Assembly (NCBI GenBank): GCA_030691985.1
Contig: JAUYDB010000218.1
Span: forward strand, 1-26,773
DNA length: 26,773 nucleotides
From: Candidatus Omnitrophota bacterium
GTDB taxonomy: Bacteria > Omnitrophota > Gorgyraeia > 2-01-FULL-45-10
Direction: 5' to 3'
A program made the translations under genes and the position numbers. Shown here piece by piece: positions 15,963 through 21,500 of the stretch (positions within the stretch are counted from its first letter, which is position 1; the number at the start of each line of letters is the position of its first letter). The notes beneath the pieces were generated by a model. The model did not search any database and was not told the DNA's origin. It saw nothing but the letters and a program-made list of their open reading frames with translations.

Positions 15963-16292
15963 TCAATTTCCAAAATCGACTTTTAGGACTCGGCCATCCG
16001 CGAAAACCATCTTCATATATTTTGTCTTCACAGGTTTAATATTCAAGGCAAAATACCTGTCTTTGAAATTTGTTTTATAGGTCCAAGTCTCCGTTTCAAT
16101 GTCTGCCGATTTTGATTTTTTTATAGAGTCGGGCGGGCCGAATTCATTCATGATATAGTCCTTGCTGTAGCCGGTCAACACCGGCTGCTCGTTTATCGCC
16201 TTTACCATGTTTTTGCATTGCCTCATCGACGGCACGCATCCCGCAGCGAAGAGACACAAAGATAATATGCATAAAATTACTATGGATCTCAT
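15963..16292 (-). CDS. Small lipoprotein, OmlA/BamE-like
   Basis: A 109-residue protein with a lipoprotein signal (MRSIVILCILSLCLFAAGC); the lipobox LFAAGC makes Cys19 the lipidated residue. The mature part has YSKDYIMNEFGPPDSI near 43-58 and ETWTYKTNF near 68, followed by KMVFADGRVLKVDF at the end. This helix-then-sheet pattern, with a conserved Gly-Pro-Pro turn and a WTY strand, is that of the SmpA/OmlA (BamE) fold. BamE assists outer-membrane protein assembly, but many small lipoproteins share the fold, so the exact job is open. AAAGGAGG lies 8 nt before the ATG. It is followed by the composite repeat and preceded by the terminator of the exported-protein gene, so it is probably transcribed alone. 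Confidence 0.72.
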   Translation of the reverse strand: MRSIVILCILSLCLFAAGCVPSMRQCKNMVKAINEQPVLTGYSKDYIMNEFGPPDSIKKSKSADIETETWTYKTNFKDRYFALNIKPVKTKYMKMVFADGRVLKVDFGN

Positions 16293-16345
16293 ATCCCCCG
16301 CCTCCTTTAATTGCTATTTAATATCCTTGAGCTTCTAACCTGACA

Positions 16346-16364
16346 ATTCTAACCAGGTTAGAAT
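16346..16364. repeat. TTCTAACCAGGTTAGAA palindrome
   Basis: Nine-base arms around one central base, with a partial copy TTCTAACCTG just upstream at 16333-16342. It is the same motif as the pair found inside the coding sequence at 19903-19962. Confidence 0.75.
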
Positions 16365-16370
16365 ATGGCT

Positions 16371-16423
16371 AAAAAAACGGGCAAGCTGGATTTTTCTAAA
16401 TATATAATGGAACCAGCCTGCCC
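16371..16423 (-). terminator. Rho-independent terminator of the exported-protein gene
   Basis: On the minus strand, GGGCAGGCTGG (16423-16413) pairs over 11 bp, with one G-T pair, with CCAGCTTGCCC (16389-16379), followed by GTTTTTTT. The loop of about 23 nt is long, but the GC-rich stem and T-tract are classic. It lies about 22 nt after the stop at 16446. Confidence 0.85.
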
Positions 16424-16445
16424 TTGGTTTTGTATTTTTTATCTA

Positions 16446-16826
16446 CTATTCCACTACGGTTACCGATTCGGTCTTCTCGGCTCCATTCTTGCCTGTGACA
16501 TACTTAACCACTACCTCGGTGCCATCTTTAAGCTGCTTTAACGGAATGGTATTCATAGCCGCGTCAACTATCTTCACGGTCGAATCTATCGGAAACATCA
16601 TCGTCTTGCCGGTTTCGTCCAATACCGTAACGGAAGCTTTTGAGGCTCCCTCTGTCGTATCTGCCGCGCCTAACGTGACCACATTCACTACCTTTCCTAC
16701 AAATGTTCCTGCTGCCTCTACGGTCGCGCTTACAGGCTCGGTCGCTTTGGGCGATGCCTCTTCCGCGGCATAGCATAGCGAAGCCGCGCATACAAGCGCC
16801 AGAACCGTTATCAAAGTCTTCTTCAC
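16446..16826 (-). CDS. Small exported protein, unknown function
   Basis: About 126 residues beginning VKKTLITVLALVCAASLCYA, a standard Sec signal peptide cleaved before AEEASP. The mature protein has an Ala/Glu/Thr-rich stretch, then a small predominantly beta domain: FVGKVVNVVTLG, ASVTVLDETGKTMMFPID, TVKIVDAAMNTIPLKQLKDG, TEVVVKYVTGKNG and SVTVVE. The pattern suggests a single OB-like or small beta-barrel fold, but I do not recognise a named family. GTG 16826 is preferred over GTG 16835, because the AGGAAGGTGAG ribosome-binding site is correctly spaced for it. It has its own strong promoter overlapping the pfk stop codon and its own terminator, so it is an independent, probably well expressed, periplasmic protein. 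Confidence 0.75.
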   Translation of the reverse strand: MKKTLITVLALVCAASLCYAAEEASPKATEPVSATVEAAGTFVGKVVNVVTLGAADTTEGASKASVTVLDETGKTMMFPIDSTVKIVDAAMNTIPLKQLKDGTEVVVKYVTGKNGAEKTESVTVVE

Positions 16827-16892
16827 CGCACTCACCTTCCTTTCTTTTTATTATTACCCCGCCCTTACCCGGAGCAAGGCAATGATTAATAT

Positions 16893-16921
16893 AGTATACC
16901 CTATAATACACCGGCTGTCAA
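16893..16921 (-). promoter_or_regulatory. Promoter of the small exported-protein gene, overlapping the pfk stop
   Basis: TTGACA (16921-16916), 17-nt spacer, TATACT (16898-16893). The TGA stop codon of pfk (16920-16918) lies within the -35 hexamer. The predicted leader is about 60 nt. Confidence 0.72.
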
Positions 16922-18027
16922 ATTACGTCGCCGAAACTTATATTCATATCCCGGGCCGCTAACAACAGCGGGTGGTCGGCCGGAACCAGTTTAAGTTTCG
17001 CTATCGCCTTCTTGATGGAGGCGGCCGTCATGTGCCCGTCCTTCAACGCCGCCATAAACCCGAATTTCTTGTCTATGACAAGCTCGAGCGCTTTACTGCC
17101 GAATAAGGTCGCGAGATTCCTGTCAAAAGGCGTCGGCGTCCCGCCCCTCTGGACGTGCCCGAGTATCGTCGCGCGCGTCTCAAGATTGGCCATCTTTTCT
17201 ATATCCTCGGCGAGCCGGTTCGCCACCCCGCCAAGCCGGATTTTTTCAGGCGAATTCTTTACGATCCTGCTCACCGTAAGTTTGCCGCCTTTGGGCCTTG
17301 CGCCTTCAGCGACCACAACGATACTGAAGCGCTTACCGTGCCTGTGCCGTTCGACGAGTTTCGCGCATACCTTACTGATGTCATAAGGTATCTCCGGTAT
17401 CAGGATAACATCCCCGCCGCCGGCAACTCCTGCGTAAAGAGCTATCCATCCGGCATAGCGGCCCATCAGTTCCACGATCATGACGCGATGGTGAGATTGC
17501 GCCGTCGAATGGAGTTTGTCGATCGCCTCTGTAGCGGTGACAACAGCGGATTCGAAGCCAAACGTAAACTGCGTTTCCGACAGGTCATTATCTATAGTTT
17601 TTGGGACCCCTACTATATTCAACCCGTCTTTTATTAACTTGGAAGCTACGGTGAGCGTGCCGTCTCCGCCTATGACGATAAGGGCGTCAAGGTTATGCCG
17701 CCGGTAATTTGAGATGGCTTCGGACGACATATTTTTGATAACAACACTGCCGTCTTTTTTGACGGCGTAACGATAAGGATCTGCCGTATTGGACGTGCCG
17801 AGTATGGTCCCGCCGAGCGTCAGTATGCCGGATACATCCCTATTCTCCAAAGTCATAAAATTATTTCTGACAAGGCCGTCGTAACCGTCTCTGAACCCGA
17901 TGACTTCTATATTATAAGAATGGAGCGCCGCCTTAGTCACGGCCCTTATCACTACATTCAGGCCGGGGCAATCGCCGCCCGCCGTAAGTATCCCGATCCT
18001 CTTCACCCATGTCTTCGCTTTTTGCAT
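16918..18027 (-). CDS. pfkA: 6-phosphofructokinase
   Basis: A 369-residue glycolytic kinase converting fructose-6-phosphate to the 1,6-bisphosphate. Motifs are GILTAGGDCPGLN near residues 12-24, GFRDGYDGL near 45, IGGDGTLTVASKL near 120, VPKTIDNDL near 144, VELMGRYAGWIALYAGVAGG near 183 and GHVQRGGTPTPFDR near 282. At the two positions that separate ATP from pyrophosphate enzymes, it has Gly after GGD (ATP-like) and Lys in PKTIDND, as in pyrophosphate and group III enzymes. ATP is the more likely donor, but this combination deserves assay. ATG 18027 has AGGAGG 8 nt upstream and replaces the in-frame start at 18066. A hairpin-forming repeat lies between it and the upstream cupin gene. Confidence 0.94.
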   Translation of the reverse strand: MQKAKTWVKRIGILTAGGDCPGLNVVIRAVTKAALHSYNIEVIGFRDGYDGLVRNNFMTLENRDVSGILTLGGTILGTSNTADPYRYAVKKDGSVVIKNMSSEAISNYRRHNLDALIVIGGDGTLTVASKLIKDGLNIVGVPKTIDNDLSETQFTFGFESAVVTATEAIDKLHSTAQSHHRVMIVELMGRYAGWIALYAGVAGGGDVILIPEIPYDISKVCAKLVERHRHGKRFSIVVVAEGARPKGGKLTVSRIVKNSPEKIRLGGVANRLAEDIEKMANLETRATILGHVQRGGTPTPFDRNLATLFGSKALELVIDKKFGFMAALKDGHMTAASIKKAIAKLKLVPADHPLLLAARDMNISFGDVI

Positions 18028-18069
18028 GTCGTTCTCCTCCTCGTTATAGTAGCAGCAACGTGACACCTT

Positions 18070-18144
18070 TTAGCGTATAGCGTTTAGCGTATAGGAAAAG
18101 TCGCCTGACTTACTATACGCTATCCGCTAAACGCTATACGCTAA
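18070..18144. repeat. AGCGTATAGCG inverted repeat, copy 1
   Basis: TTAGCGTATAGCGTTTAGCG... (18070-18094) is inverted at 18113-18144 with one extra GGATA-type unit. The right arm contains the TAG stop codon of the cupin gene (18143-18141). A larger copy is at 18590-18718. Confidence 0.8.
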
Positions 18145-18551
18145 CTTTGTTGTCTAACATAATATACAGTCTTCACCTCTATATTCTCGAATATCTTTAT
18201 CTCGCATCTTCCGGACAGGCAGGCGACATCATGCCAGACGCCTTTTTTAACGACAAGCGGTTTATCGAGAAAAAACGCCTTTATTTTTTCAGGGTCTTTG
18301 TTGGCGGCTAGAAAAATCACAGCCCTGCCCTTAACGGGTTCGAACGTCTCGAGGCTATCGGGGTGGTTCTCGAGCCTGGCGATCCTCTTTTTGCGCAGTA
18401 TCAGGTATCCTATACGCCAGCCTCCGGACCGTTCTTTCAATAAGATTCCGAATTTGTCGCCGCGGCCGTCGTCCTTTATGAATTTAGAGTCAATGATGTA
18501 TCCGTACGGCCGGATGGATTCGTGCGTCAGCTTATCCGGTTTTAGCTTCAT
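18141..18551 (-). CDS. Ureidoglycolate-lyase-like cupin protein
   Basis: About 136 residues from ATG 18551 (MKLKPDKLTHESIRPYGYII). The spacing of SIRPYGYII, a beta-strand GWRIGYLILRKKRIARLENHP near 50-70, ETFEPVKGRAVIFLAAN near 75-92 and KKGVWHDVACL near 115-125 matches the cupin-like ureidoglycolate lyase family, in which the His-Pro and Trp-His segments line the pocket. The family acts on ureidoglycolate in purine breakdown, but no other allantoin gene is nearby, so a different small substrate is likely. The 5' leader shares CTATAACG-GGG with the pfk and rsmI leaders. The final residues (RQQS, TAG) belong to a dispersed repeat that also ends the upstream fusion gene, so the native C terminus may have been replaced. 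Confidence 0.55.
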   Translation of the reverse strand: MKLKPDKLTHESIRPYGYIIDSKFIKDDGRGDKFGILLKERSGGWRIGYLILRKKRIARLENHPDSLETFEPVKGRAVIFLAANKDPEKIKAFFLDKPLVVKKGVWHDVACLSGRCEIKIFENIEVKTVYYVRQQS

Positions 18552-18589
18552 TTTTCGCCCCGTTATAGCAGCAGTCATGCGATACTTTT

Positions 18590-18718
18590 TAGCGTATAGC
18601 GGATAGCGTTTAGCGTATAGGAGAGTTGTACGACTTACTACCCGCTATGCGCTAACCGCTAAACTTGTTGTCTGAGTCAACTATACGCTATCCGCTAAAC
18701 GCTATACGCTAAACTTGT
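18590..18718. repeat. AGCGTATAGCG repeat cluster, copy 2
   Basis: Several inverted and direct copies of GCGTATAGCG/CGCTATACGC and GCGGATAGCG fill the space between the cupin and fusion genes. The unit CAACAAGTTTAGCG occurs twice in it on the minus strand and again as the 3' end of the cupin gene. The TAG stop of the fusion gene (18711-18709) lies in the last unit. Confidence 0.8.
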
Positions 18719-20607
18719 TGGCTGACTCTATTATCAACCCTCAAAAAATACCCCTTCAGATATTCCGTCTCCGGAATAGCCCTTACAACAGGGTGGTCCT
18801 CTGCCTGGTGGCATCTTTTCAAGATCGTAAATTTCTTGCCGGCGTCCTGAGAGGCGTCTTTCAATATATTAGAGAAGGCTTCGTTCGGCATATTGTGGGA
18901 ACAGGAAAATGTCGCGAGAATCCCGCCGTCTGTCAACGCGCGCATGGCGAGGGTATTCAACTTTTTATAACCTTTTGACGCGCTAGCGAGCGACTCCTTA
19001 TTTTTCAAAAAGGAAGGCGGGTCGATTATTATCATATCAAACTTCTCGGAACCGCCGCAAACTTTCTCTAATGCCTCAAACGCGTCTTCTTTCACGAATT
19101 CGCACCTTTCAGAAACACCGTTAAGTTCCGCGTTCTTACGGGCGAACCCTAGCCACTCTTCTTTTATATCAACTCCGCGAACATATTTTGCGCCGTCTAT
19201 AGCCGCGCTCACAGAAAATGCGCCAGTGTAGCAGAAAAGGTCGAGGACTTTCTTGTTCTTCGAAAAGCCTCCGAGGGCCATGCGCGATCTTCTCTGATCG
19301 AGGTAAAATCCGGTCTTGTGCCCGCGCTCGATATCAACAAGAAACCTGACTTCGCCCTCGAAGATTTCGACGATACCGCTGCCGCTCTCGTACAACCACC
19401 CGGAGGAATCTTTCAAGCCCTCAAGCTTCCTGAAAGAAGACACGCTCTTATCATATACGTATCTAGGCCTTAAACAATCCCTGATGCCTTCGATTATTAT
19501 CGACCTGAACTTCTCCATGCCTAGCGTCAGGATCTGAAAGACCACGGTATCGGCATAGACATCGGCTATAAGGCCCGGCAGGCCGTCGGCTTCGCTATAG
19601 ATTGCGCGGTACGCGTTTGTCTGTTCGAGCAGTTCCTTTCTCTTCTCAGCGGCCAGGGCGATTTTCTTAATAAAAAAATCCGTGTTTATCTCTTCGTCTT
19701 CAAAGGTGAGGATGCGCGCGGCAATCATCGATTTCGGATTATAATATCCGCGGCCTATAAATTTTCCCGCCGCGTCGACTATCTTAATAACATCGCCGGG
19801 TTTTATCGCTGCGGCAATTTTCCTGAGCTGGCCCTTATATATCCATGGGTGGCGGGGCTTGAGCCGCCCCTGCCTTCCGTGCCTGGTGCAGATGACTTTA
19901 TTAATTTTTCTAACCAGGTTAGATTCAGGCAAACTAACTTCTCTAACCTGGTTAGAAAAATTTTCAGGAGACACAAGCCCGATGTCCGCGACTATCAACC
20001 TCCCGATGTATTCTTTCGCCTTCTCGTTCTTAAAACCGGCTTTCGGGTATCCCAGGGTGACTGTAACGGCAGCTTTGACCGCTTTTATAATAGCGCTGCC
20101 TGTATCGGCATCCAGGCCGCTCGGTATATCCACGGAAAGGACAGGGGCGCCGATAGAATTGATTTGGCCGATAAGCACGCTATAAAAATCGTCTATCTCT
20201 CCTCTCAAGCCGATGCCGAAAATGGCATCGATGATAAGGCCTGGTTTCGGGCATTTCCCGAATATCCGCGCTATATCATCCCGCGAAGATATGATCTCGG
20301 GCCTCAAGCCTATGTCAAAAAGACGTTCGAGATTGTCGTTGGTCTCAGGGCTTAGTGACTTCGGTTTTCCGACAAGAAAAACGGTTACCTCACGCCCCTT
20401 TTGGGCAAGATGCCGGGCGGCAACAAGCCCGTCTCCCCCGTTATTGCCATAACCGCACAGGACGACAATCTTACCCTCTTGAGCAAGGGTCATCGCTTCT
20501 GCCGCGACCGCTTTGCCCGCGTTCTCCATGAGCGTAGCGCCCGGAACGCCTTGCTCAATCGCGTCTCTATCAATCTGCTTCATTTCATCCCGAGTCACGT
20601 ACCGCAT
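18709..20607 (-). CDS. NAD(P)H-hydrate epimerase fused to RlmI-type 23S rRNA methyltransferase
   Basis: About 632 residues from ATG 20607 (MRYVTRDEMKQIDRDA). Residues 1-213 are the NnrE epimerase, which repairs damaged NAD(P)HX, with GATLMENAG near 23, CGYGNNGGDGLVAARHL near 51, DAIFGIGLRG near 125 and VDIPSGLDADTG near 158. Residues 215-235 are a linker translated from an inverted repeat. From about 240 comes an RlmI-like protein: a PUA domain (RHPWIYKGQLRKI), RGHKTGFYLDQR, the AdoMet site VLDLFCYTGAFSVSAA, IIIDPPSFLKN and ATFSCSHN with the likely catalytic Cys. RlmI makes m5C in 23S rRNA. NnrE is usually joined to the NnrD dehydratase, which is absent here, so this pairing is unusual. The upstream in-frame start at 20676 lies in a repeat. 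The frame is continuous across the junction. Confidence 0.9.
   Translation of the reverse strand: MRYVTRDEMKQIDRDAIEQGVPGATLMENAGKAVAAEAMTLAQEGKIVVLCGYGNNGGDGLVAARHLAQKGREVTVFLVGKPKSLSPETNDNLERLFDIGLRPEIISSRDDIARIFGKCPKPGLIIDAIFGIGLRGEIDDFYSVLIGQINSIGAPVLSVDIPSGLDADTGSAIIKAVKAAVTVTLGYPKAGFKNEKAKEYIGRLIVADIGLVSPENFSNQVREVSLPESNLVRKINKVICTRHGRQGRLKPRHPWIYKGQLRKIAAAIKPGDVIKIVDAAGKFIGRGYYNPKSMIAARILTFEDEEINTDFFIKKIALAAEKRKELLEQTNAYRAIYSEADGLPGLIADVYADTVVFQILTLGMEKFRSIIIEGIRDCLRPRYVYDKSVSSFRKLEGLKDSSGWLYESGSGIVEIFEGEVRFLVDIERGHKTGFYLDQRRSRMALGGFSKNKKVLDLFCYTGAFSVSAAIDGAKYVRGVDIKEEWLGFARKNAELNGVSERCEFVKEDAFEALEKVCGGSEKFDMIIIDPPSFLKNKESLASASKGYKKLNTLAMRALTDGGILATFSCSHNMPNEAFSNILKDASQDAGKKFTILKRCHQAEDHPVVRAIPETEYLKGYFLRVDNRVSQQV
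19903..19962. repeat. In-frame inverted repeat (TCTAACCWGGTTAGA family) inside the fusion gene
   Basis: Two perfect 21-bp arms (19903-19923 and 19942-19962) surround an 18-nt loop. Each arm is itself built around TCTAACC-GGTTAGA. The total of 60 bp equals 20 codons and is translated as a linker with two SN-x-VR peptides. The same palindrome occurs outside genes at 16346-16364. It falls exactly between the epimerase and methyltransferase domains. Confidence 0.9.
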
Positions 20608-20613
20608 ACCTGT

Positions 20614-20671
20614 AAAAGGGGTCTGACCCCTCTTTCTAAAACTTTTTAGTAAAAGGGGTCTGACCCCTTTT
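20614..20671. repeat. Tandem AAAAGGGGTCTGACCCC palindromes
   Basis: Two direct copies (20614-20630 and 20651-20671) sit between the Nudix stop and the fusion-gene start. The second is a perfect 21-nt palindrome with a single central base. They are the same family as 3388-3488 and 15722-15856. The fusion gene therefore has no obvious ribosome-binding site of its own beyond AGG next to the ATG. Confidence 0.82.
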
Positions 20672-20680
20672 ACCATTTTA

Positions 20681-21190
20681 TTACAGCCAGCCGCAAAGAG
20701 CGAAGCCGCATATCGTCTTCGCGTCGACTATCATGCCCTTACTGAACAGCTTTCTAACGCCTTTTTTATCAAATAGGTGAGTTTCTATGATCTCATCCTC
20801 TTCGACGCGCCTCCCTACTTTTCGCAGTCCCTCTGCCTTATAGATGATTATTTTTTCGGTGGAATAACCGGGAACAGGGTAGATCACCCCAATCTTTGTG
20901 AAGCGCGAGGCGGCATATCCTGTCTCTTCAACAATCTCGCGCCTGGCGCAAGAAACAGGAGATTCGCCCTTATTAAGGGTGCCGGCCGGAAGCTCATAGA
21001 TATATGAATCGATGACCGGCCTTAGCTGTTTCAACAGGATAACCGTATCCTTTGTCAAAAAAGGAACGATAAGCGCGGCGCCGGGATGTCTTATTATCTC
21101 AAAACGCGCCAGGTACCCGTTCGGCAGGCGGATATTCTTAGTGTAGACATTGAGGAGTTTGCCTTTGAAAACGCAGCGGTTTTTTGACAT
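20681..21190 (-). CDS. Nudix hydrolase, ADP-ribose-pyrophosphatase-like
   Basis: A 169-residue protein with a complete Nudix box, GTLNKGESPVSCARREIVEE followed by TGY (residues about 74-96), in which the REIVEE glutamates bind the catalytic metal. The N-terminal beta-sheet (VYTKNIRLPNGYLARFEII, PGAALIVPF) and the proline and glycine-rich PVPGYSTEKIIIYKA after the box are typical of the ADP-ribose/ADP-sugar pyrophosphatase subgroup, which cleaves ADP-ribose to AMP and ribose-5-phosphate. Exact substrate is not determinable from sequence alone. It sits just upstream of a nucleotide-repair domain (NAD(P)HX epimerase), which suggests a shared housekeeping theme of removing damaged nucleotides. 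ATG 21190 lies 9 nt after a TATAAT box, with AAGGAG upstream of the predicted transcription start and thus not usable as a ribosome-binding site. Confidence 0.87.
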   Translation of the reverse strand: MSKNRCVFKGKLLNVYTKNIRLPNGYLARFEIIRHPGAALIVPFLTKDTVILLKQLRPVIDSYIYELPAGTLNKGESPVSCARREIVEETGYAASRFTKIGVIYPVPGYSTEKIIIYKAEGLRKVGRRVEEDEIIETHLFDKKGVRKLFSKGMIVDAKTICGFALCGWL

Positions 21191-21199
21191 AGTGTTGAT

Positions 21200-21227
21200 A
21201 TTATACTATTCTCCTTCGCAAAAGCAA
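21200..21227 (-). promoter_or_regulatory. Promoter of the Nudix gene, near-leaderless arrangement
   Basis: TTGCTT (21227-21222), 16-nt spacer, perfect TATAAT (21205-21200). Only 9 nt separate it from the ATG at 21190, so the leader should be 2-3 nt at most. Confidence 0.65.
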
Positions 21228-21239
21228 TGAAAATGCCTT

Positions 21240-21480
21240 TTTTTGCTTCGGAGAAATTATTCCGACAGAGAATATTTCTGCGAAGCCTTGGCGAAGCAGA
21301 ATAAATGTGCGGCTATTAGGGAAGGAAGTTGTGGTGATGAGAATCGAAAATTTACGTTTAGCTGTCGGCTTTCAGTCTTCAGCTGTCAGCTTTCAGAAAA
21401 ATTTATCCGTAGTCCGTCGTCCGTATTTCGTTTATCGTAAAAAATACGGACAACGGGTGACGGGTGACGGAAGACGAAAC
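21240..21480. repeat. Mosaic of short repeat families between the giant gene and the Nudix gene
   Basis: This 310-nt gap (21191-21500) holds no convincing gene. It contains an imperfect inverted repeat of CTTCGGAGAAAT / ATTTCTGCGAAG type (21246-21285), a block of AGCTGTCGGCTTTCAG / AGCTGTCAGCTTTCAG (21358-21396), a 10-bp perfect inverted repeat GTCCGTATTT...AAATACGGAC (21419-21428 and 21442-21451), and tandem CGGGTGA units (21454-21470). The GTCCGTATTT hairpin could help terminate the giant transcript, although its poly-T is within the loop rather than after the stem. Confidence 0.6.
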
Positions 21481-21500
21481 TTGCTATGGCGAGGCGGACG

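Noticed and set aside
18070..18720. CRISPR array
   Set aside because: The repeats are inverted and variable with no regular spacers, and no cas genes are near.
20607..20676. N-terminal extension of the fusion gene
   Set aside because: The extra residues come from the AAAAGGGGTCTGACCCC palindromes; NnrE proteins start near MRYVTRDEM.
21243..21440. Plus-strand 65-codon frame in the giant-gene/Nudix gap
   Set aside because: It reads through short repeats, has no family resemblance and no convincing ribosome-binding site.
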